Shown: positions 44,288-55,729 of the stretch, piece by piece | Layout: each line of letters begins with the position of its first letter | Numbering within the stretch: the stretch's first letter is position 1 | Source of the DNA: Antiquaquibacter soli | GTDB taxonomy: Bacteria > Actinomycetota > Actinomycetes > Actinomycetales > Microbacteriaceae | NCBI RefSeq assembly: GCF_030580675.1 | Contig: NZ_JAUQUB010000001.1 | Span: forward strand, 1,860,001-1,924,000 | Length of the DNA stretch: 64,000 nucleotides | Direction: 5' to 3' | Made by a program: the position numbers and the translations under genes | Notes under the pieces: generated by a model | The model's input: the letters and a program-made list of their open reading frames with translations, nothing else | The model's database searches: none | What the model was told of the DNA's origin: nothing

Positions 44288-45682
44288 ATGCCTCAATCCA
44301 GCCCGTACTCCGCTCTCGCGGACCTGTCGGTGGCGTTCGTGCCGCCGTCGGTGTCCGCGCTGACGGACGCGGAGTTGCTGGCCGACAAGCAGCTTCTCGC
44401 GGACATCCGACGGCGACTGGATGCTGCGGATGCTTCGATCGCCGCGGAGATCGCCCACCGCTCTCGCCCCGAGCTCGGGCACTCCGGCCTCGCTCAGCGC
44501 ATGGGCTCGCGCACGCCCGAGAAGCTCATCCAGCACCTCACCGGAGTGTCGGCGAAGGATGCCCGCACCCAGGTCTCCGTCGGGTCGATGCTCGTCGATC
44601 TCGCGCCCGAGCGGCCGTCGAGTGACATCACGGCACCGTGGTTGCGGGATGTCGCGGCCGCCGTCGCCATGGGCACCCTCACGCTCGCCGCGGCCGACGT
44701 GATCCGCACCGGCCTCGGGTCTCCCACGGGCGACGTGACCGTGGCGGCTCTCGCGGACGCCGCCCGCTCGCTCATCGCCCTCGCCGACGAGATCACGGTG
44801 GAGAAGCTCGCGATCCGAGCGCGGGAGGTCCGCGCGGCGATCGACGACGCCTTTGGGCTCGAGCACGAGAAGGCGGTGCACGAGCGGCGCTACTTGCGCA
44901 TCAACCGCCGAGCCGACGGGTCCCTCCGCGTCGACTGGGGCCTCGACCTCGCCGCTTCGGCCGAGTTCGAGGCGCAGTACAACGCGGTCACGAATGCCCG
45001 CCTTGGCGGACCGCGCTTCGTCGACCCGGATGCTGCTGCCGCTGCCGACGCGGTGTCCCGCGACCCTCGCACCCTCGAGCAGTTCGCGCACGACATGTTC
45101 CTGGAGCTCCTGCGCCTCGGCGCCCTCGCGGACACCGCGACCTTCGTGGGCGCTCGGCGACCGGCGGCGCAGATCGTCGTCACGCTCGCGGATCTCGAGA
45201 GCGGCACCGGCGCCGCGTTCTTCGAGGGTCAGGGCGAGCCCGTCAGTGTCGCCACCGCCCAGCGCACCATCTGCGAGGCCGGCGGGGTTCCCATCCTCTT
45301 CGGAGACAGCGGCGAGGTGCTCAACCTGGGTCGAGAGTTCCGACTGTTCTCTCGAGGGCAACGCGTCACGCTCGCTGCCCGGGACGGCGGATGCGTCTGG
45401 CCGGGCTGCGATCGACCACCGAGCTGGTGCGAAGCCCACCACATCAACGAATGGGCACGGGATCACGGCAAGACCGACGTGGCCGACGGAGTACTGCTCT
45501 GCCGACACCATCACATGCTGTTGCACAACAACGGGTGGCGGATCGTCCGGGAGGACTGCACCTACTTGCTGATCCCGCCCGCCGAGGTCGACTCGCAGCG
45601 GGTCCCGATTGAGTTGAACAGCACCAGCCCCGCCGTCCGGCGTGCCCGCGAGCGTCAGCGCAGCGTGCTCGTCAGCGCGTGA
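44288..45682 (+). CDS. DUF222-HNH endonuclease-like protein (13E12 repeat family)
   Basis: A 464-residue protein of the multicopy actinobacterial DUF222-HNH family. A long helical DUF222 region (about residues 30-330) precedes a C-terminal HNH domain: RDGGCVWPGCDRPPSWCEAHHINEWARDHGKTDVADGVLLCRHHHMLLHNN, with two zinc-type Cys pairs and the metal-binding His residues. Members are widespread, often mobile-like; activity is mostly unproven. TACAGT (44276-44281) is six bases before the ATG: leaderless. It is inserted between gatB and the gatA side of the cluster and ends in a tandem 14-base duplication shared with the convergent EamA gene. Confidence 0.9.
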   Translation: MPQSSPYSALADLSVAFVPPSVSALTDAELLADKQLLADIRRRLDAADASIAAEIAHRSRPELGHSGLAQRMGSRTPEKLIQHLTGVSAKDARTQVSVGSMLVDLAPERPSSDITAPWLRDVAAAVAMGTLTLAAADVIRTGLGSPTGDVTVAALADAARSLIALADEITVEKLAIRAREVRAAIDDAFGLEHEKAVHERRYLRINRRADGSLRVDWGLDLAASAEFEAQYNAVTNARLGGPRFVDPDAAAAADAVSRDPRTLEQFAHDMFLELLRLGALADTATFVGARRPAAQIVVTLADLESGTGAAFFEGQGEPVSVATAQRTICEAGGVPILFGDSGEVLNLGREFRLFSRGQRVTLAARDGGCVWPGCDRPPSWCEAHHINEWARDHGKTDVADGVLLCRHHHMLLHNNGWRIVREDCTYLLIPPAEVDSQRVPIELNSTSPAVRRARERQRSVLVSA

Positions 45683-45698
45683 ACGTCAGCGCGTGAAC
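45671..45698. repeat. 14-bp tandem duplication at convergent gene ends
   Basis: GTCAGCGCGTGAAC occurs twice in direct succession. The first copy encodes the last residues and TGA of the HNH protein on the plus strand; the second encodes the last residues and TGA of the EamA protein on the minus strand. A single copy could serve both ends, so this looks like a recent replication slippage that separated overlapping genes. Confidence 0.9.
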
Positions 45699-46690
45699 GT
45701 CGGATCGGGTCGAGACCGGGCCGCGGTGGCGGGCACGTCCGGAGCCGAATCATCCACCGCGCCGGGCTCGAGCGGAGCATCCGTCTGCTTGTCCGAGCGC
45801 ACGAGTGCGATGCCGGCGAGGATCGCCGCACCGCCCACGAGCTGGAGCACGGTGAGCGCCTCCCCCAGCAATATCCACGCGAACACCGACGCGAACACCA
45901 CCTCGAGCAGTCCGACGAACGACATGAGTCGCGATCCGAGCATCTCCGACGCGGCGATGCTCGACACGTACGCGAACGCCGTGCCGATGATCCCGACGAA
46001 CACCAGCGGCACCCACCACGGCACCTCGAGCGAGAACATCACGACCGAGTCGGTGTCCGCCTCCAGCGGGACCAGCCCGGTGAGCCCGACGAGACCGAGC
46101 GACAGCGAACCGAGCAGCAGCCCGACCGCCGCTAACGCCACCGGCGGCAGCCCCCGACTCGGCCGCGCCGCAATCACGTAGTACCCCGCGCAGCCGACCG
46201 CCGCGAGCGCGGCGAAGAACAAGCCCAGCCCATCGACGGCCCCGAGCGCACCCGGACCGATGACCAGCGCGAGGCCCCCGACAGCCACGAGCGAGCCCAG
46301 CAGCACCACGAGTCGCGGCGCACGCCGAGTGGTGGCCCACACGAACCCCACCAGGAGCAACGGCGCCAGGTATTCGATGAGCAGCGCCGTGCTCACCGGA
46401 ATCCGCTGCAACGACGCGAAGTAAACGAGCTGCGTGCCCGCCACCCCGACAAGCCCCATCCCGAGGATGCGCCAGCGCGCGGTCCACACCGTGCCCCACC
46501 GACCGCGCAACGCCACCACCGCGAACGGGATGAGCACCACACCGGCCACACCCGCCCGCACGGTGACCGCCGCCGCGGGGCTCCAGCCCGACTCGAGCAG
46601 CGGTTTCAGGAACGCCCCCGACGTCGCGAACGTCAGCGACGCGAGAACCCCGAACACGAGACCGCGGGTCTGCGAGAACTGCCCACTCAT
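45686..46690 (-). CDS. EamA-family (DMT) transporter
   Basis: A 334-residue permease with ten hydrophobic helices in two EamA repeats: LVFGVLASLTFATSGAFLKPLLESG at the start of the first, and a second starting near LGLFFAALAAVGCAGYYVIAAR. A polar C-terminal tail follows. Family members export amino acids or metabolites; the substrate is unknown. It is divergent from the CGNR gene with an 8-base inverted repeat in the 70-base gap, suggesting shared regulation. Confidence 0.88.
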   Translation of the reverse strand: MSGQFSQTRGLVFGVLASLTFATSGAFLKPLLESGWSPAAAVTVRAGVAGVVLIPFAVVALRGRWGTVWTARWRILGMGLVGVAGTQLVYFASLQRIPVSTALLIEYLAPLLLVGFVWATTRRAPRLVVLLGSLVAVGGLALVIGPGALGAVDGLGLFFAALAAVGCAGYYVIAARPSRGLPPVALAAVGLLLGSLSLGLVGLTGLVPLEADTDSVVMFSLEVPWWVPLVFVGIIGTAFAYVSSIAASEMLGSRLMSFVGLLEVVFASVFAWILLGEALTVLQLVGGAAILAGIALVRSDKQTDAPLEPGAVDDSAPDVPATAARSRPDPTFTR

Positions 46691-46699
46691 TTCTACCGC

Positions 46700-46733
46700 C
46701 TGTCAGGGTCGAAGCCGCTTATAGTCCTGACAG
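46700..46733. promoter_or_regulatory. inverted repeat in the EamA/CGNR divergent promoter
   Basis: CTGTCAGG (46700-46707) and CCTGACAG (46726-46733) are perfect complements separated by 18 bases, between the divergent genes. A TAGACT -10 for the CGNR gene starts at the next base (46734-46739). Likely a regulator site controlling both genes. Confidence 0.5.
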
Positions 46734-46760
46734 TAGACTTGTGCCGAATAAGGAGTCAAA

Positions 46761-47312
46761 TTGCATTTTGCCCCTGACACCGAGGACACGCTCGAGTTCG
46801 TCGTCGCGCTCGGCAACACCCACCCGACCGCGTCCCGATCCGGCACCGACGAGATCGCCACCCCCGCCCAGCTCACCGCGCTGCTCGACGAGCACACCTA
46901 CTCCGGTCGCTTCGATCGCGACGAGCGCGAACTCGCCGACGTGCAGCAGACCCGCGACCGGCTGCGCCACATCTGGAGCCTCGACCGGGATGACGCGGCG
47001 CTCGAGATCAACGCCATGCTCCGCGACGCCAACGCCCTGCCCTACCTCGTGCGGCACGACCACTTCGACTGGCACCTGCACGCGACCGACGCCGACGCAC
47101 CCCTCGCGGAACGCATCCGGGTCGAGGCCGCCCTCGCCCTCGCCGACGTCATCCGCTCCGACGAGACTGGCCGCATGCGCGTCTGCGACGCCGACGACTG
47201 CACCGGTCTGCTGCTCGACCTGTCCCGCAACGGATCGAAACGCTTCTGCAGCGTGCGCTGCGGCAACCGCATGAACCAGCTCGCGTTCCGCGAACGCGCC
47301 GCCGCTAACTGA
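46761..47312 (+). CDS. CGNR zinc-finger (ABATE domain) regulator
   Basis: A 183-residue protein. The N-terminal ABATE domain (predicted ligand-binding) contains LEFVVALGNTHPT and a helical middle; the C-terminal CGNR zinc finger reads MRVCDADDCTGLLLDLSRNGSKRFCSVRCGNRMNQLAFRER, with four Cys ligands. Family members are presumed transcriptional regulators, here most likely of the adjacent EamA exporter. The TTG start is supported by AAGGAG five bases upstream (46750-46755). Confidence 0.85.
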   Translation: MHFAPDTEDTLEFVVALGNTHPTASRSGTDEIATPAQLTALLDEHTYSGRFDRDERELADVQQTRDRLRHIWSLDRDDAALEINAMLRDANALPYLVRHDHFDWHLHATDADAPLAERIRVEAALALADVIRSDETGRMRVCDADDCTGLLLDLSRNGSKRFCSVRCGNRMNQLAFRERAAAN

Positions 47313-47342
47313 CCCACCGCACCTCGCGGTGAACGCCTCGCG

Positions 47343-48839
47343 CTACAGCTTCGGCGCCTGGGCGAGCAACGGCCCGCCCCAGCTCTCCTCGAGGAGCCGC
47401 TCGAGAGTCGCTCCGACACCGTAGAGCCGAGCATCCTCGCGAGCCGGCGCCATGATCTGGAAGCCGACCGGCAAGCCGTCTTCGGGCGCGAGCCCGATCG
47501 GCAGGCTCATACCCGGAACACCCGCGAGGTTCGCGGGAATCGTCGTGACGTCGTTGAGGTACATCGCCAACGGGTCCGCGAGCTTCGCACCGAACTCGAA
47601 CGCGGTCGTCGGCGCCGACGGGGACACCAACACGTCTGCCTGCTCGAAGGCTGCCGAGAAGTCGCGCTGGATGAGCGTCCGCACCTTCTGCGCACTGCCG
47701 TAGTAGGCGTCGTAGTACCCGGCCGAGAGGGCGTACGTGCCGAGGATGATGCGGCGCTTCACCTCCGGTCCGAAACCCGCCTCGCGAGTCGCCGCCATCA
47801 CGTCCTCGACCGTGCCCTGCACCGCCGCGCGCATCCCGAACCGCACCGAGTCGAACTTCGCCAGGTTGCTGGATGCCTCGGCCGGCAGGATCACGTAGTA
47901 CGCAGCCACCGCGTACTCGAAGTGCGGGGCACTGACCTCCACGATCTCAGCACCGTTCGCGGTGAGCAGTTCGAGCGCCTCGTGGAAGCGCTGCGAGACA
48001 CCGGCCTGGAAGCCCGGACTGTCGAGCTCCTTCACAACCCCCACTCGCAGACCCTTGAGCGAGTCGGCGCGCGCTCCGGCACGAGCGGCCTCGGCGAACG
48101 ACGGCCACTGATCGGTGAGCGAAGTCGAGTCGCGGGGGTCGTGTCCGCCGATGACGTCGTGCAGGAGTGCGGCATCCAGAACCGACCGCGAGACCGGCCC
48201 GACCTGGTCGAGCGACGACGCCAGGGCGATCGCACCATAGCGCGACACCCCGCCGTAAGTCGGCTTGACCCCGACCGACCCGGTGACGGCCGCCGGCTGA
48301 CGGATCGAGCCACCGGTGTCCGAACCGAGGGCGAGCGGTGCCTCGAACGCCGCGACCGCGGCAGCAGAACCGCCGCCGGAGCCACCGGGGATGCGCCCGA
48401 AGTCCCACGGGTTCCGAGTCGGACCGTACGCCGAGTGCTCGGTCGACGAGCCCATCGCGAACTCGTCCATGTTGGTCTTGCCGAGCGCGACGAGCCCCGC
48501 CGCCTTCATGCGTGCGACCGGAGTCGCGTCGTACGGCGGGATCCACCCCTCGAGAATCTTCGAGCCGGCCGTCGACGGCATTCCGACAGTGCACAGTACG
48601 TCTTTGATGGCGACGGGGACGCCCGCGAGCTCCCCGAGCTTCTCACCGGATGCCCGGCGCGCGTCGATCGCGGCGGCCTCCTCGAGTGCCGAACCCGACA
48701 CGTGCAGGTACGCGTGCACATCCCCGTCGACCGCGGCGATGCGGTCCAGGTGCGCCTGAGTGGCCTCGACGGACGTCACCTCGCCCGAAGCGAGCTTCGC
48801 CGCCAGGTCGGCAGCGGACAGGGTGACGAGCTCGCTCAC
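47343..48839 (-). CDS. gatA: Asp-tRNA(Asn)/Glu-tRNA(Gln) amidotransferase subunit A
   Basis: A 498-residue amidase-signature enzyme that releases ammonia from glutamine for the transamidation. Catalytic triad visible: Lys79 in [10 protein letters not shown], cis-Ser154 in PGGSGGGSA and nucleophile Ser178 in [12 protein letters not shown]. The GTG start overlaps the gatC stop (GTGA), giving translational coupling with gatC. gatB is 3.2 kb away beyond CGNR, EamA and HNH genes. Confidence 0.96.
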   Translation of the reverse strand: MSELVTLSAADLAAKLASGEVTSVEATQAHLDRIAAVDGDVHAYLHVSGSALEEAAAIDARRASGEKLGELAGVPVAIKDVLCTVGMPSTAGSKILEGWIPPYDATPVARMKAAGLVALGKTNMDEFAMGSSTEHSAYGPTRNPWDFGRIPGGSGGGSAAAVAAFEAPLALGSDTGGSIRQPAAVTGSVGVKPTYGGVSRYGAIALASSLDQVGPVSRSVLDAALLHDVIGGHDPRDSTSLTDQWPSFAEAARAGARADSLKGLRVGVVKELDSPGFQAGVSQRFHEALELLTANGAEIVEVSAPHFEYAVAAYYVILPAEASSNLAKFDSVRFGMRAAVQGTVEDVMAATREAGFGPEVKRRIILGTYALSAGYYDAYYGSAQKVRTLIQRDFSAAFEQADVLVSPSAPTTAFEFGAKLADPLAMYLNDVTTIPANLAGVPGMSLPIGLAPEDGLPVGFQIMAPAREDARLYGVGATLERLLEESWGGPLLAQAPKL

Positions 48840-49135
48840 TGCTCCTCCCCCAGGATCGCGCTCACGATGAAACGGCTGCCGTCGTGCTCGGGCGCTCCGG
48901 CGAGCGCCTCCTCGGTGGTCAGAGTAACGCCGGGCACATCGTCGCGGAACACGTTGCTCAGCGGGATGGGGTGGCTGGTGGCGGGGACATCCGGAGTCGC
49001 GACCTCGCTCACCTTCGCGACGTTGTCGACGATCGCGCCGAGCTCGCCCGTCAGGGTCTGGATCTCGTCGGGGGTCAGGGCGATGCGCGCGAGCTGCGCG
49101 AGGTGCGTGACGACGTCGGGAGTTATTTCAGACAC
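48836..49135 (-). CDS. gatC: Asp-tRNA(Asn)/Glu-tRNA(Gln) amidotransferase subunit C
   Basis: A 99-residue subunit that wraps around GatA and GatB to stabilise the enzyme: [21 protein letters not shown] at the start, [14 protein letters not shown], and a [17 protein letters not shown]-like region. GTG start six bases after TAGACT (49142-49147), consistent with a leaderless mRNA. First gene of the gatC-gatA unit. Confidence 0.95.
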   Translation of the reverse strand: MSEITPDVVTHLAQLARIALTPDEIQTLTGELGAIVDNVAKVSEVATPDVPATSHPIPLSNVFRDDVPGVTLTTEEALAGAPEHDGSRFIVSAILGEEQ

Positions 49136-49174
49136 CGGACAAGTCTACGGGCGGCGGACACCCGCCCGACGCGA

Positions 49175-49690
49175 TCACTCCGGTCGGCACTCGCTCTCGC
49201 CTTGCAGCGTCATCGCCTCCTCCGTCACCCGGAACACGAGCAGCTCGCCGACACTGCTGCGACCTTGCAGTTCGATGACCTCACCCACCAGCGTCTGGGT
49301 GACACGGTAGCCCCACTCGGTCCACGTGTCCCGAACGGAGTTTGCGGCAGCCTGCCTGTCGTCCGGCGCCGACCCGAGCCGAAGCCCCGGGTAGTGCTCC
49401 CCCTCCACCCAGAGCGGGATGAGGCATCCCCGCGCTGTGGGGTCGTCGCGGTTGTCCCACAGACCGCCGAGCACCGTCTCGGTGCGGTCGAGCGAGTCGT
49501 AGAGCTCGGTGCGCGCCTCCTCGGCGGTCAGTCCGCTTCCGGGCACGACGACGCACCCGCTCAGTGCGGCGAGTACGAGGCCGGCTGCGGCGCCAACCCC
49601 GATCGTGACCGCGGATCCTCTCAGAACAGGTCCCTTCGTTCCCCCGATCTGCGCGAGCCTAACATCGCCCCTGGAGCGAGTCATGTCCAC
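49175..49690 (-). CDS. hypothetical lipoprotein
   Basis: A 171-residue protein with a signal peptide (VTIGVGAAAGLVLAALSGC, lipobox LSGC at about residue 46) after a longer-than-usual polar N-terminus. The true start is probably the ATG at 49684 rather than the GTG at 49690. The mature part has one later Cys pair and a LYDSLDRTETVLGGLWDNRD motif common to Microbacteriaceae lipoproteins of unknown role. Not part of gatCA; orientation and the 40-base gap do not exclude co-transcription. Confidence 0.65.
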   Translation of the reverse strand: MDMTRSRGDVRLAQIGGTKGPVLRGSAVTIGVGAAAGLVLAALSGCVVVPGSGLTAEEARTELYDSLDRTETVLGGLWDNRDDPTARGCLIPLWVEGEHYPGLRLGSAPDDRQAAANSVRDTWTEWGYRVTQTLVGEVIELQGRSSVGELLVFRVTEEAMTLQGESECRPE

Positions 49691-49692
49691 TT

Positions 49693-49729
49693 GTCGGGGG
49701 ACAGAATAGACGGACCAGTCGGGGTACAG
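49693..49729. repeat. short direct repeat upstream of the lipoprotein gene
   Basis: GTCGGGGGACAG (49693-49704) and GTCGGGGTACAG (49718-49729), one mismatch, starts 25 bp apart, between the DUF1023 stop and the lipoprotein start. Could be two half-sites of a regulator. Weak. Confidence 0.35.
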
Positions 49730-49756
49730 TCCCTCGGGGTGCTGCGGATGCCGCGA

Positions 49757-51211
49757 TCAGAAGCTGTGCGGAAGCACCGGGAGCTTCTTTGACGCATCCG
49801 CCGCGCTGCCGTCGGTGACGTACCGCCCCTTGTCGATGCTGATGAGGGCGAAGTTGCGCATGCTCTCCGTGCCCGCGCTGAAGTACTCGTTGTGTCCGCT
49901 CGAGGCGAGCAGCGTCTCCCCCGTGATCACGTCCAGGCCACCACCCACCCCCATCGGCTTGGCGCCGTAGCTGGCCGAGCCGGGGTCGCTGCCGAAGTAG
50001 GCGCTGTTGGGGATGGGATCCCACGGGGCCTCGCCGACCCACACGTTTCCGTTCCGCACGTGCAGCTGGTCGACGGACTTCGCTGGGCTGCCCGGCGACC
50101 CGACGAGGGCGAGCGCATCGACCTCGAAGTCGTACTCCTGCAGTGCCAGCAGTGCCGCGGTCGACCCGTAGGAGTGCGCGATGATCGTCAGGTACGGCTG
50201 GTCGGCAGCCCGCACGGACTGCAGTCCCTCGATCGCCTGAGCGAGAGCATCCCGCCCCTCCTCGGCGAGACCGATCCCACCGACGTTGGTGAGGTTGGGG
50301 GTCTGGTAGCCGATCCACGCGACAGTCGCGACGGTGCTCGAGCTCTCACCGAACAGCTCGAGCCAGCTGAGCTCCTCCTCGTGCAGGCGAGCGGCAGCAT
50401 CCGTCCAGTCGCTCATCTGGTTCTCGATGGAGAAGAACATGCCGGGCACGAGGTAGCTCACGTAGTCGGCGGTGCGCAGGTCACCGAGCACGATCGCCGC
50501 CTTGCCCTGGCCTTCGACGTCGAGGCTGAGGAGCGTGCGGCGCGGAAGCGACTGGCTGCTACCGAGCGCGGTGGAGATCGACTCGAGCATGGTCAGCTGT
50601 CGCTTGGCCGAATCGACGACGGTCCGTCCGGAGTCGTCGCTCGAGATGACGGCGTTGAGCTCGGTCATGGTCTGGGTGAGGAACTGGCGGTTCGCGACAT
50701 CCCGGGTGACGTAGGGGATGCCCTCGAGGTTGCCGACGAGCTTCGGGCTCGCCTCCTGCACGGCTCGCCGGTGCTGCAGGTCCATCGCCGACCACCAGAT
50801 GCCGACGGCCCGGGCGGCCGGCGGGTTGGCGAGCAAGGAGTCGACCGCTGCAGGGTTCGACTCGAGGAAGGTGGCGACGTCGGCGGCCGACAGCAGCGAG
50901 AGCTCCTGAAGCAGCCGCGACCCCTGAAGATCGGCGCTGGCGCCCGGCTCCGGCCCGACGAAGGGCTCCGGCACCGCGGCGGGCAGGACGAGGACGACGG
51001 GGATGGCCAGGCTCAGGTCGCTCGGAGCGACGTGCGACTGCACCACCGAGACCGCCGCCGAGCTGTTCTGCGGCACGTCAAAGGCCTCGGCGACCATACC
51101 CAGGGCCGAGGTGGTGAGAACAGCTGCGACGTCAAACAGCAATTCGGGTTTTTCCCCTCGCTTGCACGCCAGCTCCCTCCCCACCCCAGGGGGCTGCCAT
51201 GCACCCCCCAT
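49757..51211 (-). CDS. DUF1023-type alpha/beta hydrolase, secreted
   Basis: A 484-residue protein of the actinobacterial alpha/beta-hydrolase family PF06259. Nucleophile elbow TIIAHSYGSTAA at about residue 349, VGSPGSPA, and a His in SSGHNEYF near the end. The first part has a hydrophobic stretch LLFDVAAVLTTSALGMVAEAF that may be a signal peptide. The start is uncertain (ATG 51211 overlaps a TACCAT -10-like box; GTG and TTG codons downstream are possible). Substrate unknown. Confidence 0.75.
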   Translation of the reverse strand: MGGAWQPPGVGRELACKRGEKPELLFDVAAVLTTSALGMVAEAFDVPQNSSAAVSVVQSHVAPSDLSLAIPVVLVLPAAVPEPFVGPEPGASADLQGSRLLQELSLLSAADVATFLESNPAAVDSLLANPPAARAVGIWWSAMDLQHRRAVQEASPKLVGNLEGIPYVTRDVANRQFLTQTMTELNAVISSDDSGRTVVDSAKRQLTMLESISTALGSSQSLPRRTLLSLDVEGQGKAAIVLGDLRTADYVSYLVPGMFFSIENQMSDWTDAAARLHEEELSWLELFGESSSTVATVAWIGYQTPNLTNVGGIGLAEEGRDALAQAIEGLQSVRAADQPYLTIIAHSYGSTAALLALQEYDFEVDALALVGSPGSPAKSVDQLHVRNGNVWVGEAPWDPIPNSAYFGSDPGSASYGAKPMGVGGGLDVITGETLLASSGHNEYFSAGTESMRNFALISIDKGRYVTDGSAADASKKLPVLPHSF

Positions 51212-51258
51212 GGTAGGGGATAGACCGCCCCGTATGGGGGCCAGATTGTTACCGGCAC

Positions 51259-51290
51259 GAAAACATTTCGCCCGGTGAGGGGCGCTTTTC
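51259..51290. terminator. hairpin downstream of ligA
   Basis: CGCCC-GGTGAG-GGGCG (51269-51284) flanked by GAAAA on the left and TTTTC on the right, so an outer stem can extend with a bulge. It lies 91 bases past the ligA stop, before the DUF1023 gene, and may terminate ligA transcription. Confidence 0.4.
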
Positions 51291-51380
51291 GACGCTATTC
51301 GTCACGAACCGCGCACGAGACAGGTCAAACCGGGGCCCCGACCGCTCCGGACGACGGATACCGCGGATTGAAACGTGGGA

Positions 51381-53672
<2,292 letters not shown>

Positions 53673-53721
53673 TCAGGCCTTGCCCAGGACGGGCGGCGAT
53701 TGTAGGGATGCTACGAGGCGA

Positions 53722-53750
53722 TTGAGCATCCCGACTCTTGTGGCTAGGTT
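53722..53750 (+). promoter_or_regulatory. promoter of the alpha/beta hydrolase gene
   Basis: TTGAGC (53722-53727), a 17-base spacer, TAGGTT (53745-53750), then six bases to the ATG at 53757. One of the clearest -35/-10 pairs in the window; transcript predicted to begin at the start codon. Confidence 0.6.
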
Positions 53751-53756
53751 CGCGCC

Positions 53757-54632
53757 ATGCCGGTTCTCCAGTCGCAGGAGTCGATCACGACCACCGACGG
53801 CGTGCAGCTCGCCGCCACGCGTTTTCGATCGGAGGCCGACGCGCACTCGGCGATCCTGGTGGCGGGCGCGACCGCGGTGCCGCAGGGCTTCTACCGCCGG
53901 TTCGCCCAGTCCGCCGCCGAGCGCGGCTTCGAGACCCTCACCCTCGACTACCGCGGCACGGGTCAGTCCCGGCCCGCGAGCCTGCGCGGCTACCGCATGG
54001 ACTTCACCGACTGGGCCCGACGCGACATGGACGCCGCGATCGACGCCCTGAACCCGGATGCCCGACCCGTCTTTCTCGTGGGCCACTCGTACGGCGGCAT
54101 GGCCTTCGGCCTGGTGCCCCGCCCCGACCGCATCCGGGGGATGTACGGCTTCGGCATCGGCACAGGGTGGGACGGGTTCATCCCGGGCGCGGAGCGCTGG
54201 CGTGTCCGCGCGGTGTGGAACCTGGTCGGCCCCGCGCTCACGGTGACCCACGGCTACCTCCCCTGGAGCCGAGTCATGTCGGGTGAGGACCTGCCGAGCG
54301 ACATCTTCTGGCAGTGGCGCCGCTGGTGCTCCCGCCGGTTCGGTCTGCTCGACGACCCGACGCTGCCCGAAGCGCGCGAGGAGTACGCGCGAGTGACGAC
54401 GCCGATGGTGCTGGCGAACGCCACCGACGATCTATGGGCGCAACCGGCTGCGCGCGACGCGATCATGACGGGCTACACGTCCGCCCCGTGGCGCACCGCC
54501 GACATCGACGTCTCGACGCGAGGGATCGGCGCGGTCGGCCACATGGGCTACTTCCGGGAGCGCGCGGTGCCGCTGTGGGACGACGTGTTCCGCGTGTTCG
54601 ACGAGCTCAGGCGGGAACCGGCACCGCGCTGA
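53757..54632 (+). CDS. alpha/beta hydrolase (serine aminopeptidase S33-like)
   Basis: A 291-residue cytoplasmic hydrolase: [16 protein letters not shown], nucleophile elbow VGHSYGG, acid in ANATDDLWA, His in [11 protein letters not shown]. Resembles the YheT/KANL3 type. No neighbours in the same direction. Its 3' end overlaps mnmA by 26 bases, convergent. Substrate unknown. Confidence 0.82.
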   Translation: MPVLQSQESITTTDGVQLAATRFRSEADAHSAILVAGATAVPQGFYRRFAQSAAERGFETLTLDYRGTGQSRPASLRGYRMDFTDWARRDMDAAIDALNPDARPVFLVGHSYGGMAFGLVPRPDRIRGMYGFGIGTGWDGFIPGAERWRVRAVWNLVGPALTVTHGYLPWSRVMSGEDLPSDIFWQWRRWCSRRFGLLDDPTLPEAREEYARVTTPMVLANATDDLWAQPAARDAIMTGYTSAPWRTADIDVSTRGIGAVGHMGYFRERAVPLWDDVFRVFDELRREPAPR

Positions 54633-55707
54633 CCGTGCGGTCGATCGTGCACTGGCCGAGCACCCGCGTGCCGACGTAGACCACCGCGGTCTGACCGGGG
54701 GCGACCCCGTCGAGCGGGTCGACGGGGGTGATGACGAGCTCGTGCTCGGTCACTGCCGCGACCGCGGGTACCGGATCGGCGTGGGCTCGGATCTGCACCT
54801 CGCAGTCGAAGCTCGACGACTGCGGCGGGATGCCCGCCCAGGTGTACCGCGACCCCGCGATCTCGGCCACGGCAAGCGCCTCCCGCGGACCCACGACCAC
54901 CTCGTTGGTCTTCGGCCGCACCTCGAGCACGAACCGCGGCTTGCCGTCCTCGGCGGGGTACCCGATGCTCAGCCCCTTGCGCTGACCGACGGTGAACGCC
55001 GCAGCGCCCTCATGGGTGCCGAGCACCGCGCCCGACCGGTCGACGATGGGCCCGGGTTCCGCGCCGACCCGGCCCGCGAGCCACCCGCGGGTGTCGCCGT
55101 CGGGGATGAAGCAGATGTCGTGCGAGTCGGGCTTCTGCGCGAGGTCGAAGCCGCGGGCCGCCGCCTCCGCGCGCACCTCCGCCTTCGAGGGTGTCGCGCC
55201 CAGCGGGAACATGGCGTGCTCGAGCTGCTCGGCGGTGAGTACCCCCAGAACGTACGACTGGTCCTTCGCCCAGGCAGCCGCGCGGTGCAGCTCCCGGTTG
55301 CCGTCGGCGTCGGTGACGATGCTCGCGTAATGGCCTGTCGCGACGGCGTCGAAGCCGAGCGCGAGCGCCTTGTCGAGGAGCGCGGCGAACTTGATCCGCT
55401 CGTTGCAGCGCATGCACGGGTTGGGGGTGCGGCCGGCGGAGTACTCGGCGACGAAGTCGTCGACGACGTCGGCAGCGAAGCGCTCGGAGAAGTCCCACAC
55501 GTAGAAGGGGATGCCGAGCATCCCCGCGACCCGCCGGGCGTCCATCGAGTCCTCGATGGTGCAGCACCCCCGCGCCCCCGTGCGGAGGGTGCCCGGCTGC
55601 CGGCTGAGAGCCAGGTGCACTCCGACGACGTCGTGACCCGCGTCGACGGCGCGCGCCGCGGCCACGGCGGAGTCGACTCCCCCGCTCATCGCCGCCAGCA
55701 CCTTCAT
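54607..55707 (-). CDS. mnmA: tRNA-specific 2-thiouridylase
   Basis: A 366-residue enzyme that forms 2-thiouridine at position 34 of Glu, Gln and Lys tRNAs using sulfur from a cysteine desulfurase. ATP-PPi motif [12 protein letters not shown] (residues about 6-17), catalytic Cys in NPCMRCN and second Cys in DSHDICFI, and the C-terminal beta-barrel ([14 protein letters not shown]). The upstream cysteine desulfurase gene (23 bases before the start, same strand) provides the sulfur. TAGACT (55715-55720) lies seven bases before the ATG. Confidence 0.95.
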   Translation of the reverse strand: MKVLAAMSGGVDSAVAAARAVDAGHDVVGVHLALSRQPGTLRTGARGCCTIEDSMDARRVAGMLGIPFYVWDFSERFAADVVDDFVAEYSAGRTPNPCMRCNERIKFAALLDKALALGFDAVATGHYASIVTDADGNRELHRAAAWAKDQSYVLGVLTAEQLEHAMFPLGATPSKAEVRAEAAARGFDLAQKPDSHDICFIPDGDTRGWLAGRVGAEPGPIVDRSGAVLGTHEGAAAFTVGQRKGLSIGYPAEDGKPRFVLEVRPKTNEVVVGPREALAVAEIAGSRYTWAGIPPQSSSFDCEVQIRAHADPVPAVAAVTEHELVITPVDPLDGVAPGQTAVVYVGTRVLGQCTIDRTVSAVPVPA

Positions 55708-55729
55708 GCCGACCAGTCTACGTTCGCCC

